Assembly: GCF_014203755.1 (NCBI RefSeq)
Contig: NZ_JACHJS010000001.1
Coordinates: forward strand, 7,192,001-7,256,000
DNA from: Saccharothrix violaceirubra
Lineage (GTDB): Bacteria > Actinomycetota > Actinomycetes > Mycobacteriales > Pseudonocardiaceae
Direction of reading: 5' to 3'
DNA length: 64,000 nt
Shown here: positions 1 through 8,229 of the stretch, piece after piece
Layout of the letters: each line of letters begins with the position of its first letter
How positions within the stretch are numbered: position 1 is the first letter of the stretch
Notes under the pieces: model-generated
Told to the model about the DNA's origin: nothing
The model's database searches: none
Seen by the model: only the letters and a program-made list of their open reading frames with translations
Position numbers and translations under genes: made by a program

Positions 1-1563
1 GCACGCGCCTGCTACGCGGGGTCGATGTCGTCGGTGTCGTTCGACCGCGAGCAACTCGTGAACTGGGTGTCGGCGGCGCACGAGCTGCCGGAGGGGATGT
101 TGCCGCCGCGCTACGTCGAGGTCGACGCGCCCGTGCCGCTGCTGGAACGACTGTCCCTTGTGGACACTCCCGGTGTCGGCGGGCTCGACTCCGTGCACGG
201 TGAGCTGGCCGCCGAAGCGGCGGCGTCGGCGACCGCGCTGCTGTTCGTGGTGGACGCGTCCGCACCGTTCACGCGCGGGGAACTGGACTTCCTGCGCACG
301 GTGGGCGAACGCGTCGAGACCGTCGTGTTCGCACTGACCAAGGTGGACCAGTTCCGGGGCTGGCGGCAGGTGCTCGAAGCCGACCAGGCGCTGCTGGCCG
401 AGCACGCGCCGAGGTTCGCCGACGCCGTGTTCTGGCCGGTGTCGTCACGCCTGTTCGAGCTGTCGTTCAAGGCGCCCAACCCGGACGCGGCGGGCATGCT
501 GCGCGAGCGTTCCGGCATCGGCGACCTGCAAGGCGCCTTGCAGGAGCTGGTCGTCGGGCGGGCCGCGATGCTCGGGGAGGCCAACGGGTTGCGCGCGCTG
601 GCCACGGTGCTGGACGAGCTGCTGGCCCGGTCCGAGGCGGACAAGCGCGCGTTGTCGTCCGGCGAGGAGGAGGCCGAGGCGCTGCGCTCGCGGCGTGACG
701 AGCTGAACGCCCAACGCCGCTCGTCGACCAGGAGCTGGCAACTGCGGCTGCGCGGCGAGGTCCAGCGCGCCCGCGTCGAGGGCTCGCACGAGGTGTCCCG
801 GCAGATGCGCGACGTGCAGTCGTGGTTCCGCACCGCCATCGACTCGGCGTCCCGCGAGACGTTGGCCGGGCTGCCGCAGCAGGTCGACGCCGCGTTGCAG
901 ATGGTGTCCGGCCGGATCAGCGCGGGCCTGGGCATCCGGTTGTCCCGCCTGACCGACGCCGCGCTGTCGGACCTGTTCTCGCCCGAGGAGCTGGCGGTGA
1001 TCCGCGGCCAGTTCGCCCGGGGCGCCACGCCGCCGGTCGTGCTGCGGCCACCGGAGAAGCGCGCGCCGACCGCCGAGGACAAGCTGTTGGTGTTCATGGG
1101 CGTGTCCGGTGGTCTGGGCGCGGGTCGGCTGGCCGCGATGCCGTTGGCGGGCCTCGGCGTCGCCGCGCTGAACCCGGTCGTGCTGCCGGTGACGATCGTG
1201 CTTGGTCTGGGCGCGGGCTGGTGGATGGCGCGGACCCGGCGGCACTCGGCGGACAAGCAGCACCTCAAGCAGTGGCTGTCGGACGCGATCGCCGACGCGC
1301 GCTCCACCGTGGACCAGCTCGTCGCGGAGCAGTTGATCGAGGCCGAGCAGCAGTTGTCGCTGGCGCTGGACGAGGCGTTGGGCCGCCGGGTCGACGCGAT
1401 CGAGGCGGAACTGCGCGAGGTCGACAAGGCGTTGCGCATGGAGGCCGGCGAACGCACCCGCGCGTTGCAGTCCGTCACCCGCAAGATCGCAGAGTTGTCA
1501 TCCGGACGGAGCAAGGTCGATGACCTCCTCGGCCGGATCAGGGCCTTGCGGGACCGGTCCTGA
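1..1563 (+). CDS. Dynamin-family GTPase, 5' end outside window
   Basis: The reading frame is open to the left edge, so the gene starts upstream; an internal ATG lies at 25 but the P-loop (G1) is missing from what is visible. G3 (DTPGVGG) is at about 162-182 and G4 (TKVD) at about 340-351, followed by long charged helices and two hydrophobic segments at about 1093-1240 (Gly/Ala/Leu-rich, ending GWWMARTRR), then another coiled-coil-like helical region. This order (GTPase, helical stalk, paired membrane segment, helical tail) is that of bacterial dynamin-like proteins such as the mycobacterial IniA/IniC type, which remodel membranes. That function is from family knowledge. DLPs often come in tandem pairs, so a partner may lie just upstream. 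Confidence 0.85.
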   Translation, partial: ARACYAGSMSSVSFDREQLVNWVSAAHELPEGMLPPRYVEVDAPVPLLERLSLVDTPGVGGLDSVHGELAAEAAASATALLFVVDASAPFTRGELDFLRTVGERVETVVFALTKVDQFRGWRQVLEADQALLAEHAPRFADAVFWPVSSRLFELSFKAPNPDAAGMLRERSGIGDLQGALQELVVGRAAMLGEANGLRALATVLDELLARSEADKRALSSGEEEAEALRSRRDELNAQRRSSTRSWQLRLRGEVQRARVEGSHEVSRQMRDVQSWFRTAIDSASRETLAGLPQQVDAALQMVSGRISAGLGIRLSRLTDAALSDLFSPEELAVIRGQFARGATPPVVLRPPEKRAPTAEDKLLVFMGVSGGLGAGRLAAMPLAGLGVAALNPVVLPVTIVLGLGAGWWMARTRRHSADKQHLKQWLSDAIADARSTVDQLVAEQLIEAEQQLSLALDEALGRRVDAIEAELREVDKALRMEAGERTRALQSVTRKIAELSSGRSKVDDLLGRIRALRDRS

Positions 1564-1636
1564 GGGCCCCTCATCCGTTCGTGGGTCGCCTTGACGGCCG
1601 AGTGACATCGTTGTCCGGCCGCACGAACATCGAGCG

Positions 1637-2080
1637 ATGGATCACGATGACTTCGTGGCACCCGCCGCCCGCGCGGTCGTCGCCACCCTGGCACCGGACG
1701 AACTCGCGCTCTTCGAGCCGATCAGCCGTGCCTACCGGCGCGACCCGAAGAAGGTGTTGGCACAGCGCGACCGGCCGGGCGAGATCCTCGGTTCCGGCAT
1801 CGACGTCGCCGTGGCCCTGCTGTCCCCGGTCGCGCTCGCGGTCGCCAAGGCCGTCTTCGACCGGCTGACCGACCGGGCCGGCGAGGCTGTCGTCAGCGGC
1901 GGCGGGAAGCTGTGGAAGCGGTTGCGGCGCAAGGACACGAGCGAGGTCGCGATCACCGCCGAGCAGCTCGACGGCCTGCACGCGCTCGCCGTCGAGCGGG
2001 CCTTGGAACTCGGCCTTCCGCAAGAACGGGCGGAGCAGGTGGCCGACGCGCTGAGAGCCCACCTCGAACGTGAAGGCTGA
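1637..2080 (+). CDS. Hypothetical protein, 147 aa
   Basis: A 147-residue protein I do not recognise. It has a Gly/Ala/Val-rich central stretch (IDVAVALLSPVALAVAKAVF) that could be a single membrane-associated helix, then a basic patch (KLWKRLRRKD) and a helical acidic C-terminus. Its stop overlaps the GTG start of the M48 peptidase gene by 11 bp, so the two are probably co-transcribed and translationally coupled. The hydrophobic helix and pairing with a membrane protease suggest an accessory or partner role; this is inference only. Confidence 0.7.
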   Translation: MDHDDFVAPAARAVVATLAPDELALFEPISRAYRRDPKKVLAQRDRPGEILGSGIDVAVALLSPVALAVAKAVFDRLTDRAGEAVVSGGGKLWKRLRRKDTSEVAITAEQLDGLHALAVERALELGLPQERAEQVADALRAHLEREG

Positions 2081-4574
2081 TCACCCCCGAGTGCCGACCG
2101 GCACGACGCTGCGCTTCACCACGTTCGCCCTGCTGGCCGCCGCGACCACGCTGTACGTCTTCGGCATCTACGCCTCGGTCTGGCCCACCACCGCCGGGCA
2201 GGAGGGCCTGCGCTGCCAGGTGCGGTCGGGCCTCTACCTGACCGCGTCCTCCTCGGTCGACCCCGACGAGGGCAAGTGGTCCCGTTATCGGGAGTGCATG
2301 TCCGCGATGCTCGGCGCACGGGCGGCGTGGCTGCTCGGCGGACTGCTCCTGCTGTTCGTCGTGGCGCTGGTGATCTACCTGGTCCGGCCGGCGTGGCGGA
2401 TTCGCCGGTCCCGCCTGGTGCCGCTGGAGGGTGCGCTCGCGGACGAACTGCGGGACACGCTCGCCGCGCTGGTCGCGGAGGCGGGGCTCCGCACGGCCCC
2501 CGAGTTCGTGCTCGACCCGGCCCGGTTCCGGGCCGGCGGGGTCGCGTTCGGCAACCACCGGCGCAAGGTCGTGTGCCTGGACGCGGGACTCGTCGCACTG
2601 CACCGCCGGGACCCGGAGTCGTTCCGCGCGTTGGTGCTGCACGAGTTGGCGCACGTGCGCAGCGACGTGACGACGACATACGCCACCCTCGCGGTCTGGC
2701 GGTCTTTCCTGGCCGTGACGCTGGTGCCGTTCGTGCTGATCTCGCTCGACCCGATGCTGCTGTCCCGCACTCCTTGGCGGCTCGCCCTGGACTTCTCACT
2801 GCCGAGCGGAGCGGTCGGGGCGCGGTTGGCGGCTCTGGTGCTGCTCGTCTTCCTGTCCCGGATCGCGGTGTTGCGCTCCCGCGAGAAGTACGCGGACGCG
2901 ATGGTCGCGCGGTGGACCGGGACGGACGACCCCTACCGGAACCTGCGGCCGACCAGGAGCATCCGCCGATGGCTCGCCGTCCACCCGACCCGTGCCGGCC
3001 GGCTGGCGGCCATGCGCGACCCGGACTCGTTGTCGCGTCCCGGTTTCCTGGAGACTTTCACGAGCGCGCTGGCGGTGCAGATCGCGTGGTGGCACACGGT
3101 GTCGGGACTCCAGGACCTCACCTGGTACCACGCGGACAACGCGTCGATGCCCGTGATGCGGATCGTGTGGGCCATCGGTGCGGCGGTGTTGGTCGGGACG
3201 GTGGCGTGGCGTGGCGCCGCGTACCTGCGCACCGCCGGGCAGTCGCGCCGGGGCGTGTTCGCGCTGCCGGGCTTGGCGCTCGGACTCGGGTTCGCGTGCG
3301 GTCGTTTCGCCTCCGCCTGGGGCGTCGGGCCGGTCAAGCCGGCGGGTGTCGTCGCGTCGATACCGCTGGTGTGCGTCGCGCTGCTGGTGTGCTGCTGGGT
3401 CGGGCACTGCGCGACGCTCGCCCGGACCCGTGTCCACGGCGTGTTGATCGGGATCGCCGCGGTGGTGGTCTGCTTCGTGACGCTCGGCTGGTTCTCCGAA
3501 CTCCAGGCCGCGGACAAGTTCTGGCGTGGCTACATGGTCCCCTATTTGGACCTGCTCCACGGCTATGCCACGTCCGACGTCGAGACCGTGGTGCTGGATG
3601 TCGTGGTGGTGCCGTTCCTGCTCAACCACAACCGGGTGCCGACGGTGGCGGCCCTCGTCCTGGTGTGGCTGGTGCCCTTGGCCCTGCGTCGCGAACTGCC
3701 GCGACCGGCCGTGGGGCTCGGGCTCGTGGGTGCGGTCGTGGCCTCGACGGCGATCCTGCTGCTCGGCTCGTCGGACGACCCGCCCCAGGCCCTGGTGTTG
3801 ACGGCGTGGGGAGTGCTGCTCGTCGTAGGGGTGCAGCTTGCGGTCGCGATCGTCGTCGCGCGGCGGTCCGGTCGTGTCGCCGCGCTGCTCGCCACGTGGC
3901 TGATCGGCTTGGTGGCGACGGTGGCGCTCTGGTTCGCACACCTGGACGGGACCGTGGTGGACAGCGTGGTGGCCGCCCGCCCGCACCAGGTGCTGCCGGT
4001 GCTGGGCACGATCGCCGGTCTGGTCGGCGGCCTGGCCGCCGGGGGTGGCGGTAGGCGGACCGGGCAGGCCCGACCGGTGCGGGTCGCGCTGATCGCGGTT
4101 GTGTCGGTGGGGCTCGCCTCGTGGTGGCCGCACTCGGACGGGAAGGCGCCGCTGGAGGCGTCCCCGGCGGTCTGGGAGATCGACTACGACTTCGCGGTCG
4201 CCGTCTGGGCGCAGGGTGGCGGCTGGGACCAGTTCACGTCGGTCGTCCAGGGCAACAGCAGGTTCGCCACCGCGCTCGACTCCGGGAACGACACCGCGGT
4301 CGCCGATACGTGCGAGGCCCAGTCGGCGGTCCTGCGCGACGCCCGGGAGTTCCCGCCGCCGCCGGAGGACCACGTCCGCGACGAGTGGATCGACGCGCTC
4401 GACACGTTGGCGAACGCCACCCAAGCGTGCCTCAGGGTGTTGCGCGAAGGGGACACGGACGTCGACGGCATGCTGGCGCAGTTCCTGCGGGGACTCGACC
4501 GGTTGAAGGCCGCGCAAGAGCTGATCTTGGCTGCGCGGGAGCGCGCGCTCGCGAATCCCCCGGACATCGGGTAG
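2070..4574 (+). CDS. M48-family membrane metallopeptidase
   Basis: An 834-aa multi-pass protein with GTG start. Residues 1-120 hold two membrane segments, the second just before a cytosolic peptidase domain. The zinc motif HELAH is at residues 191-195 and the third-ligand motif REKYAD (Glu272) lies about 75 residues later, as in M48 (HtpX/Ste24/BlaR-like) peptidases. The C-terminal half carries roughly ten further hydrophobic segments, then a soluble extracytoplasmic tail (about 700-834) with two Cys residues. It is much longer than HtpX (about 290 aa), so the C-terminal membrane and sensor part is an addition. The start is fixed by the 11-bp overlap with the preceding gene. Substrate unknown. 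Confidence 0.85.
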   Translation: MKADHPRVPTGTTLRFTTFALLAAATTLYVFGIYASVWPTTAGQEGLRCQVRSGLYLTASSSVDPDEGKWSRYRECMSAMLGARAAWLLGGLLLLFVVALVIYLVRPAWRIRRSRLVPLEGALADELRDTLAALVAEAGLRTAPEFVLDPARFRAGGVAFGNHRRKVVCLDAGLVALHRRDPESFRALVLHELAHVRSDVTTTYATLAVWRSFLAVTLVPFVLISLDPMLLSRTPWRLALDFSLPSGAVGARLAALVLLVFLSRIAVLRSREKYADAMVARWTGTDDPYRNLRPTRSIRRWLAVHPTRAGRLAAMRDPDSLSRPGFLETFTSALAVQIAWWHTVSGLQDLTWYHADNASMPVMRIVWAIGAAVLVGTVAWRGAAYLRTAGQSRRGVFALPGLALGLGFACGRFASAWGVGPVKPAGVVASIPLVCVALLVCCWVGHCATLARTRVHGVLIGIAAVVVCFVTLGWFSELQAADKFWRGYMVPYLDLLHGYATSDVETVVLDVVVVPFLLNHNRVPTVAALVLVWLVPLALRRELPRPAVGLGLVGAVVASTAILLLGSSDDPPQALVLTAWGVLLVVGVQLAVAIVVARRSGRVAALLATWLIGLVATVALWFAHLDGTVVDSVVAARPHQVLPVLGTIAGLVGGLAAGGGGRRTGQARPVRVALIAVVSVGLASWWPHSDGKAPLEASPAVWEIDYDFAVAVWAQGGGWDQFTSVVQGNSRFATALDSGNDTAVADTCEAQSAVLRDAREFPPPPEDHVRDEWIDALDTLANATQACLRVLREGDTDVDGMLAQFLRGLDRLKAAQELILAARERALANPPDIG

Positions 4575-4676
4575 CCGGCCGGACGCCCTCCGTGAGGAGG
4601 GTCGTGTCGGGTTTGCCCGGGAACCGGCACGGCATACGGTGAGTCGTATCCCTTACCGAGCAGGAGGGTGGGAGCC

Positions 4677-5369
4677 GTGTACATCGACGAACCGGGTGGC
4701 ACCGAGGGTGAGCTGAAGGTCACCGTCGAGGACGAGGAGTACACCGTCGAGATCGGGTACGACCTCGATCACGACGGGGTCGACGAGAGTGCCGTCGTGG
4801 AGTTGGACGACGGTGGGCACGTCGCCTTCAGCGACGTCGACCACGACGGTGACGCCGACGTCATGACCCGGTTCGACCGTGCCGGCGAGGTCGTCGGCCA
4901 GGCGCGGTTCGACGAGGAGTCCGGCGAGTGGATCTCCACCAAGCCCGCAGCCGAGGACGAGAAGACCAACACCAACGCGGGTAAGTCGATCATCGTCGAG
5001 ACCGAGGACGGCAACCGCGACGTCGGTCCGGCGACCAAGGACACCGACGGCGACGGCCGGGCCGACACGGCGGCCGTGGTCGACGAGGACGGCGACCTCT
5101 GGCTGTTCACCGACGCCGACGGCGACGGGGTGGCCGACGTGGCGACCGAGTTCGCCGCCGACGGCGAGGTCACCATGTCCAAGCACGTCGACGGTGGCGA
5201 GTGGGTCGAGGTGGAGCACGGTCGGCTCGACGAGCACGGCAAGATCGTGCCCGACACGGACGACCTGGCCTCCGACGTCGCGTGGGGCACGTCCGGCGAG
5301 CAGAAGGTCACCGTCTCCGGCGTGGTCCGGATCGACTCCGTGACCGGCCAGTGGATCAGCCCCAACTGA
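4677..5369 (+). CDS. Acidic repeat protein with DxDGDG motifs (DUF6802-like)
   Basis: About 230 aa, very acidic, with repeated EF-hand-like loops: DLDHDGVDE, DVDHDGDADV, DTDGDGRADT, DADGDGVADV. Each is followed by a beta-strand-like segment, giving an apparent array of calcium-binding or FG-GAP-like blades. No signal peptide or membrane segment is visible. I chose the GTG at 4677 because AGGAGG at 4662-4667 lies 9 nt upstream; an in-frame GTG at 4668 would sit on that ribosome-binding site. Similar actinobacterial proteins are filed as DUF6802; function unknown. It is a single gene between the M48 peptidase and a repeat block. Confidence 0.75.
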   Translation: MYIDEPGGTEGELKVTVEDEEYTVEIGYDLDHDGVDESAVVELDDGGHVAFSDVDHDGDADVMTRFDRAGEVVGQARFDEESGEWISTKPAAEDEKTNTNAGKSIIVETEDGNRDVGPATKDTDGDGRADTAAVVDEDGDLWLFTDADGDGVADVATEFAADGEVTMSKHVDGGEWVEVEHGRLDEHGKIVPDTDDLASDVAWGTSGEQKVTVSGVVRIDSVTGQWISPN

Positions 5370-5375
5370 CCCCTC

Positions 5376-5447
5376 CGCGAGTCCTCCACTCGGACACCCC
5401 GAAATACGCACTCAGGCACCCTGAACTACGCACTCGGACACTCCGAG
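5376..5447. repeat. 22-bp tandem repeat block A (about 3.3 units)
   Basis: Three degenerate 22-bp units start at 5376, 5398 and 5420, plus a 6-bp partial unit. The first begins CGCGAGTCCTCCACTC, the second CCCGAAATACGCACTC, and units end in (A/G)G(G/A)CAC. The block starts 6 bp after the DUF6802-like stop codon. The same unit family recurs at 29474-29619 and 49812-49941. Confidence 0.85.
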
Positions 5448-5494
5448 CCGCAGGTTCTTACCCTGTCTGACCTGCGAGGTTTCTCGGACGAGCT

Positions 5495-5528
5495 AACACT
5501 AGGGTAGCGATTCCGCCACCCTAGTGTT
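5495..5528. promoter_or_regulatory. 11-bp perfect inverted repeat, probable operator
   Basis: AACACTAGGGT (5495-5505) and ACCCTAGTGTT (5518-5528) form a perfect inverted repeat with a 12-bp spacer. It ends one base before the ATG of the 40-aa HTH ORF, a position expected for autorepression by a dimeric HTH protein. Seen directly; binding is inferred. Confidence 0.6.
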
Positions 5529-5529
5529 C

Positions 5530-5652
5530 ATGCCTGAGTCGAGCGTGCGAGAGGCCGCCCAGCGTCTGGGCGTGAACCAGGCGCGTGTTCGCGCCCTGTC
5601 GAGCACCGGCAAGCTCGCCGGCCGACGTATCGGATCGCACACGTCCGCCTGA
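5530..5652 (+). CDS. 40-aa HTH (excisionase/antitoxin-like) protein, possibly truncated
   Basis: ATG at 5530 opens a 40-codon frame whose product (VREAAQRLGVNQARVRALSS, then TGKLAGRRIGSH) matches the N-terminal helix-turn-helix of excisionase/MerR-like antitoxins. Family members normally continue for another 30-100 residues, with a recognition 'wing' and a C-terminal region; here the frame stops just after the wing. No partner toxin follows (the next 130 bp are noncoding). It may be a decayed toxin-antitoxin module whose operator (5495-5528) survives, or a true micro-regulator. It is too short for most gene callers. Confidence 0.5.
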   Translation: MPESSVREAAQRLGVNQARVRALSSTGKLAGRRIGSHTSA

Positions 5653-5750
5653 ACCGGCATTCCCCGAGCGACTCCTGGTCGTCGCGGTGGATCTGCTGAC
5701 ACCCGGTCGCCACGTCTGTCAGGGGGCGAAGGGGTTGCCGGCGATCGTGG

Positions 5751-5766
5751 TGGAAAGTACTTTCCA
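5751..5766. promoter_or_regulatory. 16-bp perfect palindrome, probable operator
   Basis: TGGAAAGTACTTTCCA is a perfect palindrome 18 bp upstream of the ATG at 5784, next to the purine-rich ribosome-binding site. The operon ends with a winged-helix regulator, so autoregulation is the simplest reading (inference). Confidence 0.6.
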
Positions 5767-5783
5767 AAGGGAAAGGGGGGACG

Positions 5784-6260
5784 ATGGACGAGGGTGAACG
5801 TGCGTTGGCCAAGGTGGGTCGGCAGCGCAAGGCGATGGCGGCCCGGATCAGGATGCCGGTGTGGTTCCGCGTGGTGTTCGCGTTGGCGTGGAGCGGGTTC
5901 CTGGCCGCACCGGCGTTGATGTTGGAGCACGAGCGTCTCGGGCTGGGCGACTTTCCTTATCTACCGGTGTCCTTCTTGGGGCTGGCGGTCGCGGTGATGG
6001 GCTTCCGGCACATGTCCGCCTTGGGGCAGTCCTCGCTGGTGCCCGACTACCCGTCTTTGCGGCGTTTGGGGCCGCAGACGGCGGCGTTGTTCCTCGGCGG
6101 CGCGGCATTCGCGTGGGTGCCGGCGGTGGCCGGGTTGCCGTACGTCGCGATCGTGATCGCGTTGGTGGTGGGCGGTTTGGCGTCGGCGCAGGCTTGTCGG
6201 CTGAACGCGGCCATCCGGCACGACGTGGCGAACGGCTTCCCCGTACCGGAAGGGCACTGA
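5784..6260 (+). CDS. Small membrane protein, paralogue 1 of a tandem pair
   Basis: A 158-aa protein with about four hydrophobic segments: RVVFALAWSGFLAAP, PYLPVSFLGLAVAVMGF, TAALFLGGAAFAWVPAVAG and PYVAIVIALVVGGLA. The N-terminus (RALAKVGRQRKAMAARIRMP) is basic and helical and is repeated almost exactly in the next gene, so the two arose by tandem duplication. A strong purine tract (aaagggggg) precedes the ATG. The 1-bp gap to the next start and the winged-helix gene that follows indicate a three-gene operon. Function unknown; proteins of this kind are usually found with a small MarR/ArsR-like regulator, which suggests a sensor or stress-linked role. Confidence 0.75.
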   Translation: MDEGERALAKVGRQRKAMAARIRMPVWFRVVFALAWSGFLAAPALMLEHERLGLGDFPYLPVSFLGLAVAVMGFRHMSALGQSSLVPDYPSLRRLGPQTAALFLGGAAFAWVPAVAGLPYVAIVIALVVGGLASAQACRLNAAIRHDVANGFPVPEGH

Positions 6261-6261
6261 C

Positions 6262-6714
6262 GTGGTCGAGCGGGCGTTGGCCGAGGTTCGGCGACAGCGG
6301 GAGGCGATGGCGGCCCGGATCGGGCTGCCGGTGTGGTTCCGCCTGGTGCTGTGGGTGGCCTGGGGTGGGCTGCTGGCCGCACCGGTGGTGGCCACCGAGC
6401 GGGAACGGCTCGGGGTGGCGGCCTTCCCGTACGTGCCGGTCGCCGTCGTGGTGTCGATGGTGGTGCTGGTGATGTACCGGCGGCGGTCGGGTATGTGGAC
6501 CGCCGTTCGCGGGCGGGATTACCCGGGGTTGCGGGCGTTGGTGCCGTCGACCGCGTTGGTGTTCGGCGGGAGTGCCTGCGTCGTATGGGGATTGGCGTTG
6601 GCGGGGTTGCCCTACCTGGCGTTGAGCTGCGTCCCGCTGCTCGCGGGGCTGTCGGTCGTGCAGGCTTGGCGGGTGAATGCCGCTGTTCGGCTCGATGTCC
6701 TGGAAGGTCGTTGA
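6262..6714 (+). CDS. Small membrane protein, paralogue 2 of a tandem pair
   Basis: A 150-aa protein with GTG start one base after the previous stop. It shares with its neighbour the N-terminal block ERALAEVRRQREAMAARIG, the PVWFRLV segment and four membrane helices at matching positions (LVLWVAWGGLLAAP, VPVAVVVSMVVLVM, STALVFGGSACVVWGLAL, LALSCVPLLAGLSV). The loop between helices 2 and 3 has diverged most. Its stop is 1 bp before the GTG of the regulator gene. The pair may form a heterodimeric membrane complex (inference). Confidence 0.75.
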   Translation: MVERALAEVRRQREAMAARIGLPVWFRLVLWVAWGGLLAAPVVATERERLGVAAFPYVPVAVVVSMVVLVMYRRRSGMWTAVRGRDYPGLRALVPSTALVFGGSACVVWGLALAGLPYLALSCVPLLAGLSVVQAWRVNAAVRLDVLEGR

Positions 6715-6715
6715 C

Positions 6716-7036
6716 GTGGACGGGTCCGATCTCGGGCTTGACCCGGTGGTGCACCCGTTGCCCCGGCTGTCGTTGTGCGCGGCGTTGGCGGCGGGGCCGG
6801 GGTGGGTGGAGTTCGCGGTGGTGCGGGAGACGACGGGGTTGAGCGACTCCGCCGTCTCCAAGCACTCGCGGGCGTTGGAGGGGGGCGGGTACGTCGAGAT
6901 CAAGAAGGGCGCGGTCGGCCGGAAACCCCGGACGTGGTTGCGGTTGACGCCGATGGGCCGTGCCCGGCTGGCCGGGCACGTGGCCGCGCTTCAGCGACTG
7001 GCCGCGCCCGCGAACGTTCAGGTCGAGACGAGCTGA
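6716..7036 (+). CDS. Winged-helix transcriptional regulator (MarR/ArsR-like)
   Basis: About 106 aa from the GTG at 6716, chosen because it directly follows the previous stop; an upstream ATG (6677) lies inside that gene. The sequence VVRETTGLSDSAVSKHSRAL is a clear recognition helix, followed by a Lys/Arg wing (EIKKGAVGRKPRTWLRLTPMG) and a C-terminal dimerisation helix. It is the last gene of the operon and the natural ligand for the palindrome at 5751-5766. The 3' end overlaps the convergent DUF397 gene by 19 bp. Confidence 0.85.
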   Translation: MDGSDLGLDPVVHPLPRLSLCAALAAGPGWVEFAVVRETTGLSDSAVSKHSRALEGGGYVEIKKGAVGRKPRTWLRLTPMGRARLAGHVAALQRLAAPANVQVETS

Positions 7037-7266
7037 CCCACGAACGCCGCCCAGGCCCGACCGGTGACCTCCAGCCGGGGACCGGTCGGGTTCTTGGAGT
7101 CGCGGATGCCGACGGCGGTCTCGGCGAAGCGCACCTCGACGCAGGTGTTGCTGCCGCCGGAGCTGTGGCTGCTCTTGGACCAGTCGGTGAAGCGGACCTC
7201 TACGCAGGTGTTGCTGCCTGCGGAGCTGTGGCTACTCCTGAACCAACCTGTGTCATGGGCGCTCAT
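7018..7266 (-). CDS. DUF397 protein with internal 21-residue duplication
   Basis: 82 aa. DUF397 proteins carry one S-S-x-S-x(5)-C-V-E-V block; here it occurs twice (SSHSSAGSNTCVEVRF and SSHSSGGSNTCVEVRF), 21 residues apart, encoded by 63-bp tandem copies at about 7131-7255. The usual DUF397 C-terminus (VGIRDSKNPTGPRLEV, then WAAFV) follows. Its ATG overlaps the stop of the Scr1-type regulator by 4 bp. In streptomycetes such pairs (bldB/whiJ/abaA-like systems) influence development and antibiotic production; the DUF397 partner modulates the DNA-binding protein. Confidence 0.9.
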   Translation of the reverse strand: MSAHDTGWFRSSHSSAGSNTCVEVRFTDWSKSSHSSGGSNTCVEVRFAETAVGIRDSKNPTGPRLEVTGRAWAAFVGQLVST

Positions 7267-8129
7267 AGGCCCTCCTTCACGAGATCTGCCAGCAGCGCTT
7301 GGCTGTCATCCCGGCTGAGTGCCAACTCTTCGACCCGCTGGAAGAGCCGCTGCATGGGCTCGATGTCTTGAAGTTGATCGTAGTAGGTGGCCGGACCGTG
7401 GAGTACCGACACGAAGCCGATCGTCGAGGATCCGGAGAAGTCGAGGAGTACCTCACCTCCGCCCAAGGCTGGGTTGTCGACGGTCGTCGTCGGCACGATC
7501 CGGATGTCGAGGAGTGGGTGCCGCTCCATCAGTTGGAGCATGTGCAGGACCTGGCCTCGCATCACCGAGGTGCCGCCGATCGGGTGGTGGAGGCTGTCCT
7601 CGGTGAAGATCACTGCCAGTTGCTTCGGTTCGCCGGTCTCCAGCACGCGTCGGTGGTGCTCCAGGCGGAACGCGATCCGTTCTTCGGTCTCTTCCTCAGA
7701 GGTGTCCCAGTAGATGCCGTTCCCCAACGCCATGATCGTTCGCACGTAGTCGGGCGACTGGACCAGGCCGGGGATGATGCCGCACTCGTACCAACTGATC
7801 CGAGCTGCCGATGCCTGCATGTCTACGACGCGCTTGAACGGCTCCGGGAGATTGTCGACATATCCCCTTCGGGGGGAGCGCTTGCGCGACGCCACGCCGA
7901 GGGCGAGCACGGTCTGCCGTTCCTCCCCCCGGACGCCGTAGAAGTCGAGCAGTCTGAGCAACTCCTCCGGGCCGAGGCCGCCCCTGCCGTTCTCGACCTG
8001 GCTGAGCCGCCCGGCGGTCCGGCTGATGACGGCGGCGGCCTCGCCCTGCGACTTGCGGGCGTCCGTCCGTAGTCGGCTCAGGGTGAGGCCGAGCTGGATG
8101 CGCTCGACAGTCGGTCGGGCCAGCGCCAT
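7263..8129 (-). CDS. Scr1-family HTH regulator (HTH_31 + DUF5753)
   Basis: 288 aa. The N-terminal Xre-type HTH (residues about 10-70: LGLTLSRLRTDARKSQGEAA, then SRTAGRLSQVENGRGG) is followed by the DUF5753 domain that starts near ISWYECGIIPGLVQSPDYVR and contains the typical motifs ERIAFRLEHHRRVLE and LLDFSGSSTIGFVS. WhiJ/Scr1-like regulators pair with a downstream DUF397 partner, as here (4-bp ATGA overlap). The gene is divergent from the 94-aa hypothetical at 8230; the 100-bp AT-richer gap between them probably holds both promoters. Confidence 0.9.
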   Translation of the reverse strand: MALARPTVERIQLGLTLSRLRTDARKSQGEAAAVISRTAGRLSQVENGRGGLGPEELLRLLDFYGVRGEERQTVLALGVASRKRSPRRGYVDNLPEPFKRVVDMQASAARISWYECGIIPGLVQSPDYVRTIMALGNGIYWDTSEEETEERIAFRLEHHRRVLETGEPKQLAVIFTEDSLHHPIGGTSVMRGQVLHMLQLMERHPLLDIRIVPTTTVDNPALGGGEVLLDFSGSSTIGFVSVLHGPATYYDQLQDIEPMQRLFQRVEELALSRDDSQALLADLVKEGL

Positions 8130-8229
8130 ATGTTCACTCCAACGTGTAAATGCTCAAGTCTAAATCCAGCTCTAAGCTTTAACCTGTCACTCAGAGCTTC
8201 CAGCCATATACAACCAGCTAGGAGACGTC

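Noticed and set aside
111..1694. A 527-aa minus-strand frame over the dynamin-like gene
   Set aside because: Ser/Arg-rich shadow of a coiled-coil gene.
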